Source of the DNA: Protopterus annectens
Taxonomy: Eukaryota; Chordata; Ceratodontiformes; Protopteridae
DNA: 64,000 nt
Direction: 5' to 3'
NCBI RefSeq assembly: GCF_019279795.1
Contig: NC_056730.1
Location: forward strand, 608,621,698 to 608,685,697
Positions 36,560-48,200 of this stretch are shown in pieces. Position 1 is the stretch's first letter. The number at the start of each line of letters is the position of its first letter. The notes beneath the pieces were generated by a model. The model did no database searches and was not told where the DNA came from. It saw only the letters and a program-made list of their open reading frames with translations. The position numbers were made by a program, and so were the translations under genes.

Positions 36560-36700
36560 TTTTTTCGTGCTCGTTTTACTCTAAACATGCCCATTTTGCT
36601 TTAAACACATTTGTTTCACTTTACACATACTTCTTTAGCTTTAAACATATTCGTTTTGCTTTAAACATATTCATTTTGCTTTAAACATACTTGTTTTGTC
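36560..36700. repeat. Minisatellite, TTTTGCTTTAAACATATTCG-type units
   Basis: About six 24-base units with the core GCTTTAAACATA lie in the gypsy leader between the LINE insertion and the 5' LTR. Confidence 0.8.
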
Positions 36701-36931
36701 TAATATCTTAATCTTAAACATTTCACTTAATTAATAAACCTCTTGTGACTCTCACTTGTTTAATAATGCATTTTGTGCCCTTGTAATGCTCCGTTTTATC
36801 TTTTTTATAAAGTAAACTGTGCAAGTTTTCATTACCTTTGGTTCTTTTCTGGCTCTAGTTCATGCTCATTTCTCCTAGTTGATCTTCACTGTTATTTCTG
36901 CACCTCATGACTCCAAATACCAGTCTCTGGA

Positions 36932-36949
36932 ATCCTGGTTCTGATACCA
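36932..36949 (-). promoter_or_regulatory. Primer-binding site of the gypsy element
   Basis: On minus, TGGTATCAGAACCAGGAT starts at the base next to the 5' LTR end. The TGG start and position are those of a tRNA primer-binding site. It resembles initiator-Met-type sites (TGGTATCAGA), but the tRNA was not assigned with confidence. Confidence 0.8.
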
Positions 36950-37212
36950 TGTTGCTCATCTTGTCTCGATATAATAGACGAGCCTTTGTGGGTTCTGTTC
37001 AAGCAGCTTTATTATGTACAAACACATTACAATTATAGATATTAACTTCTACTTAGGTAACTTATATACAAACTAACTACATTCATTCTCACATGCTTAC
37101 TGTCTGGCTGCACTTTCAAAATGGCACTAGGTACAACACGTCCCCGCTATTTATAAATGCACGTTCATCACTTGCTATGCTTCTTAAAGACACATACACA
37201 TTGTGCTCTACA
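36950..37212 (-). repeat. 5' LTR of the gypsy element
   Basis: Partner of 31,203-31,465. On minus it starts TGTAGAGCACA and ends GAGCAACA. Confidence 0.88.
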
Positions 37213-38520
37213 GGGAGGAAGAAGTAAATACCGTTGGGTAAGGACTGGCAAGTTGGTACAGGAAAACAGCATTGTGGTTGTCTTTTTTGGAGCAATTCAG
37301 TGGTATCTCATTTAGGCAGAAGAACTGGGTTGGCCAAAGTGACTTAAAGTTATTCGCAGATGCTGTGGGTGGAATTGGCATGGGAGCATTTTTTGGAGTG
37401 AATGGAGCATTAGCCTGGTAACTGAAGAGAAGACTGGAAGAGGGATGTAGCCTTTTTTGGAATTGATGCCTATTTGGTGGTATGGGAGGAGAAATTGTGA
37501 GGTAGAAGGGTGATATTTTATTCAGATAATATGGCTGTAGTATGGGTGTTGCAATCAAAGTTGGCAAAGTACAGATTGCTGTTGTTAGTGTTGATGAAAT
37601 CGGTTTTACACAGTTTATTAATCAATTGTTCTTTCACAGGGGTTCTTTTGGCAGGTTTAAAAAATGGGATTGATGACAGTTTGTCTCATTTTTCAGTTTT
37701 GCAGGATCTGGCAGTTAGGTCCAGATGCAGCAATAAAACCAGTGGTGTTGCCAGAGAAAGCGGGGTGGATTGGCCTAACATGCCAAAGCAGATGATTCAG
37801 CAAACTTGGGCAGTATCTACAAGGAAGGCATATGGTAGGGCTTTATTTATGTTTAACAAAATTGTTCTGCAGCTGCCTGAAGAGGAGGGTATTTGGTCAG
37901 AAGAACTTTTACTGCAATATTTAGCACTGGCATGGGTGAACGGGAAAGCTGTTAAGTTAGTTAAGGTGGATTTAGCTGCTATCAGCATATTTGCATGGGT
38001 GGCAAGGTTAAAAGACTTTACAAAGTCTTGGACTGTAGCTTGTATATTGAAGGGATGAGATAGAGCAGTGGGGGATAGGGCAGATATGCGATGTCCAATG
38101 ACAAGACAGGCTGTTAATGTTTTGTTGCAGGGCTTACAGCTGGTGGAAGGAGGTTCACCGGATTATAATCTGTAAGTGAAATTGGTTATTTGGATGTATA
38201 AGGGTGCATTTAGGGTTTTGGAGTTGCTGAGGTCTCTTGTATGGCAAGATGTGGTCATCTTTTCAATGGCATGGAAGTTTGGTTGCATAGATCTAAAACA
38301 GATCAGATGAGAAGAGGGGTGCAGACTGTTTTAGTGAGGGATGTAAATGAGCTGCTCTGTTTAGAGGAGTGGGTAAGGAGGTTGCAGATTTCACATGTGG
38401 GGAGTCTGCAGGGCATGTTTTTTTGTCAAGAAGGGGTAGGGTGGTCACAGCTAACCAGACTGTCTGCATTGCAATGGCCTGTCTTTTCCCCAGGCCATTA
38501 ATCAAAGAGCCTCAGTCTTC
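37213..38520 (+). pseudogene. DIRS/Ngaro-type RNase H and tyrosine recombinase N-part
   Basis: KLFADAVGGIGMGAFFG (about 37,340-37,400) matches the start of the RNase H domain. The frame 37510-38058 then has FYSDNMAVVWVL and GIDDSLSHF, the usual end of RNase H. From about residue 100 it has a core-binding region of a tyrosine recombinase (QTWAVSTRKAYGRALFMF ... LALAWVNGKAVKLVKVDLAAIS). Further pieces hold GAFRVLELL (box A Arg, about 38,200) and RSKTDQMRRG (38241-38501). The frames are separated by stops. It continues from the RT fragment at 31,202 when the gypsy insertion is ignored. Confidence 0.8.
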
Positions 38521-38744
38521 ACCACTGACACTGGTGAGAGAAGGTCACTAAGAACAGGAATTGATTTACACAGTATTTTTCAGATGCAGCTGTCTGCATC
38601 AAGCACAATTTCCTCCAACAGCACACAGGGAACATGCTCCACTAGGACTGGACATTCTGTTTCTCCAGATCCCAAACAAGACTCACTTTGGAGCACTGTG
38701 TCCCAGTTCCAAGTAGCTGACACACCCATACCTGGGTATTTCAT

Positions 38745-38828
<84 letters not shown>

Positions 38829-39673
38829 ACAATCCTGGAAAAGACTGATACAGATTTACTAGCTGAACCCCTTCTGCCCAGACTATAAAGTAACCTCGCT
38901 GCCACCATTCAACCACTGTCAGCCTCTTACAAGGGTATCCAGTTATACTAAGTAAAACAATACTAACATAAATGGTAGAGTGTAACCAAATCAGGGAGAC
39001 TTTTCGGAGTGGCCAAGGCATCACTATAATAAGCACAGGTACTCTCAAAACATTAAAAGTATTCTCTAAAAGACCAGCCACAATGAAATGTATCACAATA
39101 TTTAATAATAAATAATAAAATAGAAAACATGAGAATACCAAATATCAAAGCACAATAAACATCAGAGTTTCAATCACAGGAGAAATAAAAATAAGAGTTG
39201 GACAAATTCAAACAGATGCAGAAAAACACTATTAAGCTAATCTCACTATATTTCCTGTCTAAATAACAAATGCTCCCCAGCTAACTTAATACAGCAAGGC
39301 AAGATAGGATGCTGAAATGCTTACTTCTACAAAGGCAAGGTGATGATCTTCTAACTAAACTGAACAACTAACTCAACTAACTGAACTAACTCAACTGTCA
39401 TAGATTTTTATATCAGGTTCCAAAGAAAACAAAACAAGCTGCTGTGAGAACTCTATCCTCTCAGTGTTGGTTATAGAATGACATCATATTTCATCACCTG
39501 ATTCTAATACAATACACAGTCTGAGCTTTGCTAAGATCTGTTGCAGTACTGGAAAACTATAGAACAATTTCAAAAGCCTCAACTTTTCCCTTCCAGAATT
39601 CTTTGCTTAAGTATAAACAATTAATCAGTTATAATAACATTGCTGATACATTTTAACACAACCAAATGTGCAA
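38521..39673. other. Unassigned DNA within the split recombinase element
   Basis: Contains a (CA)n microsatellite at 38,748-38,830 and otherwise AT-rich sequence with no recognised family. It separates the recombinase N-part from LINE L-2. Whether it is a further insertion or decayed element sequence is undecided. Confidence 0.5.
38748..38830. repeat. (CA)n microsatellite
   Basis: About 80 bases of nearly perfect CA repeat. Confidence 0.95.
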
Positions 39674-42605
39674 GGTTCATAGGTTCATAGGTAGGTACTA
39701 GGCTATCATCCCTGGGGCCTATATAGGACCCTAGCCAAAAGGTTCCCTGGCTTTCACCACCCAAGAAAATTATTTTCCTGTGCCCCTGTCAAGCAGTGCC
39801 ACAGAAGTGATCCCCGGGGTGAATTTTCTATTTCCCATCCAGTCATCAAGATTTTTCTTAAAGAGGGCCAATGTGGAGCTTTGCTTGACATGAATGGGTA
39901 GTTTGTTCCAGAGTATGGGACTTCTCTGGGACAGGAATACAGGAATCTATCCCTCCAGCATGTTCTGTTTATTGTGGTGACAAGGCTTAGGTCCCTGGAG
40001 TGTATGGTTTGGAGAGATTGGGATTTCTTTAAGTGTAGCATGTCCAACAGCTCTGGGTTTGACATAGCTTTGTATGTTAGGCAGAGATCGCCTCTGAGTA
40101 GGCGATATGTGACGGAGTACAGCTGGAGTTTTTTGAGATGGTCTGTGTATGGCATCTGTTTGAGGCTGGTAATCCTCTTAGTCAGGTATTTCTGTGGCCT
40201 TTCCAATTGTTGTAGATGTCTTGTGAGATACATGCCAAATGGGGCATTGTACTCTATAATGGATCCGATGAGGGATGAGTAGAGAGGAACAATGACCTCC
40301 TTTTTTCTAGAGGAGAACCCTTTTGTGATGAGGTGTGCCACAAAGACAGATTTCCTGACTACTGTGGCAATGTGGTTATCAAAGGAAAGACTACTGTCCA
40401 CCTGTGTCTCAAGGTCTCTTACCACACTTTCGATGTTTAGTGAGCTGCCGCCTATGTCGTAGTTCATGGGTACCGAGTTTTTCCCAAAGGGGATGACAAT
40501 GCACTTCTTGGCATTGAGCTTGAGGCCATGACTTTGACACCAAGCATCTGTCTCTGTGAGGCCATTTTGTAGAATGTCTACATCATTTGGTGATTCTATT
40601 ATGGCTCCCAGTTTTCAGTCATTTGCGAACTTTGTTAGCCAAAGACTTTCTGTGTTGGCCTGCACTTCAGAGAAGTAGATGCTGAATAGGAGAGGACCCA
40701 GGACTGAACTGTGTGGTACTCCACTCGTCACTGGTCTGAAGTCAGACTTGGAGTCAGCTACTTTTACTGTGTAGGTTCTGTCAGTGAGCCAGTTGGCCAC
40801 CCATCCTCTGACAGGGATTTATGCCCAGTTTAGTGAGTTTATCTATAATTCCAGAGTGGGGGATGGCATCAAAAGCCTTGGCGAGGTCAAGATAGGCTGG
40901 GTGCACTACCTTGCCCTTATCTACGGCTCTGGTGACTGCTTAAAAGAAGTCAATCAGGTTTAGTAGACATGAGCTACCTTTTACAAACCAAAACTGAGTG
41001 GGGTCTAAGGTTTGGAGGTTTCCTATGTCTTTGTTTATATGCTCCAAGATGATAAGTTCCATGGCCTTGCAGACCAGGCTCATCAGGCTAATGGGGCGGT
41101 AGTTTCCGGGGTCCATGGTCCATGGTGGCACCCTCTTTCTGAAGTGGGATAACCGTCACTGTGTGCCATCCAGTAGGTGCATAACCTGAGGTGAGGCTAT
41201 GAATGAACATGGTACTTAGGTGGGGTGTCAGTTTGTTCTGTAATTCGTGCAGTATGCAGCCTGGGATGTTGTCTGGTCCCATGGATGCTGCGTTCTTGGC
41301 TTTGGAGAGTGTTGTCTTTACTTGTTTATCCATGATTACAGGGGCTTTGCATTCTTCCAGTGTTAAGATGGGCCCTTTGGAGGGTGAGGGGGGGGTAATG
41401 TTAGCACTGAACCTATCTGCCAGGATGTTGGCAATATCGGTTGGTTCTGCATATTTAGTGCCATTGTGCTGTAGCTTGGAGCAGATCTGAGTGTTGCCAT
41501 TGAGATTCGTGACATAGCTGTAGAATGCTTTGTAGTTGTCTTTAGAATCAGTGGTGATTTTATTTTCATAACTGGCTTTGGAGTATTTTATGAGGGATCT
41601 CAGCTTCTTTCTGAGGCTGACCATGGAGTTCCTCCAATCTTGGGATTTTACTCTTTTTTGCAACAGCTTCTTCCTTCTGTTGTAGAGTTTGTTTATGGCA
41701 GGGGACCAATTTTGTTTATGGCATGGGACCACCAAAAGATTGGCTTCCTTTTTTTGGAGGATAGCGTCTTGGTTCCGCTGGGGATTGCATGATCCATGCA
41801 CTCCTGTATGTGCTTATAGAGTACATTTGTGTAAGATTCAGCAGTTGTACCTCTATTTTCCATCTGCATAGGTGTCATGAAGTTTGCCATTTCTGTTTTA
41901 AGAAGCATGAAGTTGGCTTTGGAGTAGTTTTTGATGGTGGTTTCCTTAACGGGGGTGGGATATGGACGTCTAGAGTGATTAGCTTGTGGTCGGGTCTGAC
42001 CAGCAAGGAGTTGACCTCTGGCATGGAACACCGGTTACCCATATTGGTAATGACCAGATCCAGGATATTGCTGCCCCTGGCGGGGGTGTGGACAGGCTGA
42101 TCCAAGGCCTTGGAATTTATGAATACCAGAAAATGTTGAGTGAATGAGCTGGTACATTAGTAGTTTTCCCAGTTGATGGTGGGGTAGTTGAAATCACCCA
42201 TAATTAAGGTATTGGGTTGTACCTTAATATTTTCCAGTATCTTAAGAAATGAAGAGTAGGAATCCTGGGGCATGATGGGGGATCTCTAACAAGCTACAAC
42301 CTGGATTGCAGTCTTGCCCAGTGTTAGTTACACTTGGATAATTTCAGATGCATTATGTTGAGCAACTAGCCTGGAGGTGTGGATACCCTTAATGAATATG
42401 GACACACCACTGCCTTTAGTGTTTCGGTCTAGGTTAGGTGGCCAAAAGGTTTTGCATGAATTATAGCCTGGTAATGCAGGGGTGCTCTCTGGAGCCTTGA
42501 ACCAGGTCTCTGTCACTGCACAGATGTCAATGTTCTCCAGTTTAAAAAGAGTGCCTCGAGTGAGTGCATTTTGAGGTTTAGACTTCTAGCATTGAGTATG
42601 ACACA
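39674..42605 (-). pseudogene. LINE copy L-2 (CR1/L2-like): endonuclease and RT, broken
   Basis: The longest copy of this LINE family in the window. On minus: ILNARSLN near 42,590 and TETWF at 42,510 (APE-type endonuclease start), GSGVSIFI, then SNILDLVITN and PDHKLITLDV (42,105-41,960), the last endonuclease blocks. The linker and RT entry follow (41801-41088: NKLYNRRKKL, KAFYSYVTN, ASMGPDNIPG). RT core: YRPISLMS, TSGVPHSSVLGPLLFSIYF and FANDCKL (Asp to Asn in the FADD box), and the C-terminal block at 40467-39754. The tail repeats GGTTCATAG at 39,674-39,695. There are many frameshifts. It is inserted in the recombinase element. Confidence 0.88.
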
Positions 42606-42714
42606 AAGTCATTTACAAAACTCCAGCTATCTATGCTGGCATATGTCCCACATGCACTGCCCCACTCTCCCTGGCACAGATGGCAACACCTCATATTGTC
42701 ACAGGCATAATAAG

Positions 42715-43590
42715 GAAGGCATTTCAATATTTGTACTTATTCAGTTCACATTGGGAGGGCCTCTGATTTGGCGAGAGAAAGTTGGTCAGTGGAGGTTATT
42801 AAGAGGGTGGGCCGGTCGTCTTCTAGAACTTTTCTATCTTATATTAGATAAGTTGTGAATTTGATAATGTATTTATCTTTTTCTTATTGTTAGGGAAACA
42901 GATTGTGATTCTAGGTCAATCATACATTTATTGGGTGGTGAAATGGGTGGCAACTAGACCAGATGGCAACAAGCTGGGGTTACATTCTGAAGGCTGGAAA
43001 GTTTGGTGGTATGGTATCAGAGGCCTCAGTAGCATCAACTGCAGGAGGAGTTTGAGAGAACGTAGTTATGTATTGGGGTTCCTAGAGTATTGGTAATTCA
43101 TCTAGCATGTAATGATTTGGGCATCATTCCTAAGTGACAATTGGTACTTAGGGTATGACAGGATTTAGTGACTTTGCAGAAGAGATGTCCATGGAATGGT
43201 TATAGTGTGGTCTAAAATAGTGGCATGCTTAGTGTGGTTAAATGCCAGTAGTTTTATGGGTATTGAGTAGGGTCGGTGGTTTGTAAATTCTCATTTGGCA
43301 AGACTTTGGAGATTGGGGACATTCATACCATAGAGCACAGGGAGTTTGATGATAGGGATCTGGTGTGGTTTCAGCAGGATGGAGTGCACTTAAGTGATTT
43401 AGGGTTGGATTTGTTTAACGTACATGTGGCTTTGTTCTTGGAGGATCTGTTAAAAAGATGGAGTAGGGGAGGAGCAACAGCCTGTGTCAGGCTGGTGGGC
43501 AGAGAAGAGAGACAGGCTTGCTTTCTTCTTTTCGCCCTCTGGTGTTGGATTGAGTTTGGAAAGGGATTGATTGGCTATTGAAGTGAGTGT
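42715..43590 (+). pseudogene. Tyrosine recombinase C-terminus and SGNH hydrolase
   Basis: One frame (about 42,724-42,849) reads TYSVHIGRASDLARE ... IKRVGRSSSRTFLSYIR followed by a stop. It matches the HxxR box, the GRW-S block (Trp lost) and the nucleophile Tyr of tyrosine recombinases. After about 40 bases ending in a TTATTGTTAG acceptor-like string, the frame 42887-43096 begins QIVILGQSYIYW (block I of SGNH hydrolases, GDS changed to GQS). After stops, 43276-43581 contains QDGVHLSDLGLDLF, the Asp-x-x-His block. This order, recombinase then hydrolase, is known for some tyrosine-recombinase retroelements. Frames are broken, so it is inactive. Confidence 0.75.
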
Positions 43591-43600
43591 GGGTATTTTG

Positions 43601-44958
43601 CTTCTGGGTAAATGAGCGGTTAGGACAATGATGCTTACTTTGGGCAGGGTGAGTAGATTAAGCTGTCCTGGTTAATTGTTATTCGAAGTTATGTTAACAT
43701 TGTGATAAATGTTATGTGGCATTACTGAATGGTAATTAAGAATGTCTTCAATAAAGTGGTGTTAAATTTGTATTTAATAAAGGTCATCATATACTATTTT
43801 GGTGTGGACTTGTTATTAAGTGGGTCTGGACAATGCTATTTGATTATAAGAGGCATGTTTAGGTAAGTTAGCTATTTATTGGAACCAGTGATGATCTTAA
43901 TTTCTGACCCGGTTGTTCTGAATACTATATGAAAAGTCATTCCCATGTTCCAATATGGCTGGCTTTTGTAGGGTATCTGTTGTACATGAAAGTTTAACAT
44001 TCAGATACAGTGCATGTAATGCATGATTACTTGGTGTTTTCAGTTCCTGCTATGTTTTGTATAGTTTTGAGCTTAGCTGACTTCTTTTACTAGCCATTCA
44101 TTTTAAGACATGCACAGTGAGCAAAAACATTCAAGTAATCTTTTGGTGCTTACTTCAGCAGGCAAAAATATATTTCATATTCATAATATTTAAATTTATT
44201 TTTGTACATTAAAATGTCTTAATGCAAAACTGGTGTATATATGGAAAGTGAAGTATATCCATAGTTTTCAATCATTATGAAGGCTGTAATATAAACATAT
44301 AAAAAGGCTTTAAATATTTGAAAACCCTGGGTGATATTAGAGGCGCAGTATTCCGTGTTACGTATTAGTGTTAATGACTGAAATGTACATATATAGAGTG
44401 CACCTTAGAACCAGAGCTAAATTTACTGCATAGAACTGCTACGTACATTGTGTATTAGATAACTATTTTACCTAAAGAGTAATGTACCTAAAGAGTAGTG
44501 TTGTTTTGTTCACCAAAAGCAATTAATCTTTTAAAAGTCAGTGGCCTGAGTGAAATGGTTTATGACAAGGATCTGCAGGAGGTCACTTGCCTTGCAGAAA
44601 AGATCAAATTACTAACTTTGAGTTTCTGTAGACAGACAACCAAAGCTCTGCATGTAAAACATTACATTTTGGGGAGTTCATATTGGTTTTCTCCAAAAAA
44701 ATGTTTCCTCATACGAAGTGTTCAGCTAGGAGTAGGAGAGGGAGGGAAGTAATAGATTAGTTTAGAGTAGAAGTTTACTTATTAGGATTATAATTAGTCT
44801 TGATTTGACTGTCTGTACCATGAAAAACTGGTAATTGTAGTCAGTGAGTAGTAAGATGTATGAGACATCAGCTGAGTCTTTAACAATGCTGATAGTTTAA
44901 GTGATAATATGGGTCTTCTTTCCTCATTCCACTTTATATATATATATATATATATATA

Positions 44959-44997
<39 letters not shown>

Positions 44998-45512
44998 GGT
45001 TTAGACACAATATTGAGCCAGTCTATGTTTTATTTCATTAAATTTTATCATAATGATGCTGCAACTAATTGGAATCCTTGGTAATGTCAATGGAATTATT
45101 GGGCCTCCAGCTGGCATTTCTGGCCTTAAAATGGTTGTTGAGGGTTTATTGGTTCTCATTCTGAGTGAGGAATTTCACAACTCCATCTCAACTGAGGTTC
45201 AGATGGGCATGATCCTACCCAGACAAGTGCCTACTCTTTGACTCTGAAATGAAATGGGCATTGGGGATACTTACATGAGAATATTCTGAAAAGTGATTCT
45301 TGCCATGTGTTGTTCAGCATCCCACAATGCAGTCTTCATGAGTTGAGTGGGAGAAAGGAAAGCAGTTGTGTTTATTCATTAGTTAATTTGTTCGTTGTCT
45401 AGTTGCAGCCAAATAGGGAGAACACTCTCACATATTCTCTTTTTCTTTTGAGATGGAGAATTCCTTCCCATTCCGAATGGCTAAAATTTATTTATTTTTT
45501 TTGTTTTAATTC
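43601..45512. other. Unassigned AT-rich DNA
   Basis: No supported gene. Holds an (AT)n microsatellite at 44,934-44,995. The frames 44,498-44,752 and 45,053-45,241 have no recognised family. Confidence 0.45.
44934..44995. repeat. (AT)n microsatellite
   Basis: About 60 bases of TA repeat with one C interruption. Confidence 0.95.
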
Positions 45513-45534
45513 TTAGGCCAGATTCAGTAAAGCC
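45513..45534 (+). repeat. Candidate left end of the Harbinger element
   Basis: TTA followed by GGCCAGATTCAGTAAAGCC lies about 170 bases before the transposase reading frame. PIF/Harbinger elements have 3-bp TTA-type TSDs and GGCC...-type termini. No matching right terminus was found in the window. Confidence 0.45.
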
Positions 45535-45686
45535 TACACAGTCTGTTTACACTGTGTGCACGTTGTGCTGTGGCACACACATGGTAGCACACTATTTTGA
45601 ATTCAGGGAGCAGCTCTACATGGTGTGTACAGCTGTGCAAACAAGGTAAACATCATGGCATGCTAATTACAGCATAAGCAGCTGAA

Positions 45687-48200
45687 TTGTATGCTAATGC
45701 TAATCAACCGATCAAAGATGGAGGAGTTATTCAACAAGCTATAAAGCAATTGTGTAGACTCATTGCTGGTTTTCTTTGCGAATTCCAAAACCTATTGGAA
45801 TACAGCCACGGAAAGGAGTCTACACAGAAAGAATGTTGGGCTGCTGTTGCTTTAATTTATGTGTATGTGCAATAGGCTGAAGTCTATGCTGCTGCGGCTG
45901 CTGCTAACAGACCAAGGCCAAGAAGGAGAAGAGTTTTCAGACCCCGATTAACTTATCACAATCTGCATAATGTGGCAATTGTAGAGTGCTACAGGGTGGA
46001 TAGAGACACAATACAGGAACTCTTCAAACTCTGTCGCCCTCAACTCAGACCCAGGGCAAACTGAGGGAAACCATTACCAGTGGAGACAAAGGTATGTGTA
46101 TCACTTAAGATTTTAGCTCCAGGAACCTTTCAGAGACCAACAGGGGACATGCTGGGGGTGTCACAGGCATCAGCATCCAGGATCCTCCATCATTTCCTGA
46201 ATGCTATGTTACAACATGACAGTTACCACATATATTTTCCCTGTACTCCTGATGACAGAACCACAAATATGCAGGAGTTCTACCTTGCAGCATACTACCC
46301 TGAAGTACTGGGTGCTGTAGATTGCACATATTATACATATCAATTCTTTGAGGCAGTCACCAAAGCCATGAATGAGGGTAAGGTGGTTCACACAGCCTAT
46401 CTTGACCTCACCAAGGCTTTCGACACCATCCCCCATTCTGGAATTATAGCTAAATTCACTAAACTAGGTATAAATCCCTATGTCACAAGATGGGTTGCCA
46501 ACTGGCTCACTGACAGAACCCACACTGTAAAAGTTGCAGACTCCAAATCTGACCTCAAGGCAGTGACAAGTGGAGTGCCACAGGGTTCCATCCTGGGACC
46601 TCTCCTGTTTGGTATCTACTTCTCTGAAGTACAGGCTAACACAGAAGGCCTCTGACTGATGAAGTTCGCAGATGACTGCAAACTAGGAGCCGTAATCAAG
46701 TCCCCAAATGATGTGGACATCCTACAGAAGGGCCTCACTGAGACAGATGCCTGGTGTCAGAGCCATGGCCTCAAGCTCAATGTCAAAAAGTGCAGTGTCA
46801 TCCCCTTTGGTAAAAACTCTGTACCCATGAACTACCACATAGGCAGCAATCTACTTAACACTGAATGCGTGATAAGAGACCTTGGGACCCAGGTGGACAG
46901 TAGTCTCTCCTTTGATAGTCACATTGCCACAGTAGTCAGGAAGTCTTTCTACGTGGCACACCTCATCATAAAAGGGTTCTCATCCAGGAAAAAAGAGGTC
47001 ATTCTTCCGCTCTTCTCGTCACTCATTAGACCCATTATAGAGTACAACGCCCCTTTTGGAATGTACCTCACAAGATATCTGCAGCAGCTGGAAAGGCCAC
47101 AGAAGTACCTCACAAAGAGGATTACTGGCCTCAAACAAATGCCCTACACTGACCACCTCAAAAAACTCCAGCTTTACTCCATAGCATATCGCCTACTCCT
47201 AGGTGATCTCTGCCTAACATATAAAGCTATGTCAAACCCAGAGCTGTTGGACATGCTACACATAAAGAAATCCCAATCCCTCCAAGCTACATGCTCTAGG
47301 GACCTAAACCTTGCCACCACAATAAACAGGACACGCTGGAGGGATAGATTCCTGTCCCAGAGACTTCCTATACTCTGGAACAAGCTACCCATCTATGTCA
47401 AGCAAAGTTCTTCATTAGCACTCTTCAAGAAAAATCTTGATGAGTGGATGGGAAATAGAAAATACACCCCAGGGATCACTTCTGTGTCTCTGCTGGACAG
47501 TGGCACAGGAAAATAACTTTCTTGGGTGGCATAAGCTATGGTACCTTGCTGGCTAGGCTTACGTAGGCCCTTGGGCCGATAGCCTAGTACCTACCTATGA
47601 ACCTATATATAGAAATTAAGGTACCACCTGGGGAACAGGGAAGGCTCTACATAAATAGAAAAGGCTTCAACTCTATTAACTGCCAAGTTATGTGTAATGC
47701 CAATGGAATCATCTTGGATGCATGTACTGGCAACCCAGGCAGTTACCATGACTCACATATCTGGCACACCTCCCGATTGTATCACACGTTCACTAAGGGT
47801 GGATATTCCACAGGGTCATTTACTGGGCATGCAATTTATGCACTGGAACCCTGGCTGATGACACCCATCAGAAATGCACACATACCCACTGAAGAACGCC
47901 ATAATGAGACAAACTCTCAACCTAGAAATATTATAGAGCTTCCTTTGGGCTGCTGAAGTTGCAGTTCTTTTGCATAGATACAGCTGGAGAAGCCATACAG
48001 TACAATCCACATACATGTACAGAAACATTTTCACAGTATGTGTCATGCTACACAACATCATCCTGAGAAAACAGCTTCAGCAGGATCAACAAGGGGAAGG
48101 GGTACACATCCCACCACCAGTGGCAAGGTCACCACAGCTGCACGCAGGTGAAGAGTCAGAGGGGGAACAAGCAGCTGGCTGTAGGTGTAGGCAGACATAG
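45687..48200 (+). pseudogene. Harbinger (HARBI1-like) DDE transposase, split by a LINE
   Basis: The N-part (45,687-46,338, one frame with stops at 45,873 and about 46,062) has the basic stretch RPRPRRRRVFRPRL. GTFQRPTGDMLGVSQASASRILHHF, the helix-turn-helix region, follows, then YYPEVLGAVDCTY with the first catalytic Asp. A LINE (46,341-47,588) interrupts right there. The C-part (47,597-47,956) resumes IEIKVPPGEQG ... NRKGFNSINCQVMCNANG, then GNPGSYHDSHIW (second Asp) and a frame ending NIIELPLGC (Glu). A different frame to about 48,200 contains VCVMLHNIIL, the HARBI1 C-terminal block. The enzyme would excise and insert Harbinger DNA. Stops, a frameshift and the LINE inactivate it. Confidence 0.88.
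46341..47588 (+). pseudogene. LINE copy L-3 (CR1/L2-like), RT with one stop
   Basis: A 5'-truncated insertion, the best preserved RT of the family. It runs from FEAVTKAMNEGK, YLDLTKAFDTIPH and TSGVPQGSILGPLLFGIYF, through a TGA at 46,652-46,654 (expected Trp), then KFADDCKLGAV (catalytic Asp-Asp), GLKLNVKKC and IRDLGTQVDSSLSF. The C-terminus LDEWMGNRKYTPGITSVSLL ends at 47,516, and the tail CTATGAACCTA repeats follow. Only the single stop breaks 46,341-47,516. It lies inside the Harbinger transposase at the first catalytic motif. Confidence 0.9.

Larger units (their letters stand above)
31203..37212 (-). mobile_element. Ty3/gypsy LTR retrotransposon, non-autonomous remnant
   Basis: 263-bp LTRs lie at both ends (about 90 percent identical by eye), beginning TGTAGAG and ending ACA on minus. 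The primer-binding site directly follows the 5' LTR and the polypurine tract directly precedes the 3' LTR. Internal order on minus is leader, gag, RNase H remnant, integrase. Protease and RT are missing. It is interrupted by a LINE (34,799-36,476) and a MITE relative (33,119-33,470). Flanking 5-mers GGAAG and GGGAG are an imperfect TSD. It is inserted in the tyrosine-recombinase element between RT and RNase H. Confidence 0.88.
30692..43600 (+). mobile_element. DIRS/Ngaro-type tyrosine-recombinase retrotransposon, split by two insertions
   Basis: Coding parts appear in canonical order on plus: RT (30,692-31,202), RNase H and recombinase N-part (37,213-38,520), recombinase C-terminus (42,715-42,849) and an SGNH hydrolase (42,887-43,590). 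The first gap is exactly filled by a Ty3/gypsy element (31,203-37,212). The second holds about 1.1 kb of unassigned DNA and a minus-strand LINE (39,674-42,605). Terminal repeats of the element were not identified, and its 5' end is cut off against the LINE ORF1 at about 30,690. DIRS versus Ngaro cannot be settled by eye; the SGNH domain points towards Ngaro-like elements. Confidence 0.8.

Noticed and set aside
43601..45512. Host exons
   Set aside because: Short frames here show no conserved-domain resemblance and no paired splice signals that could be supported by eye.
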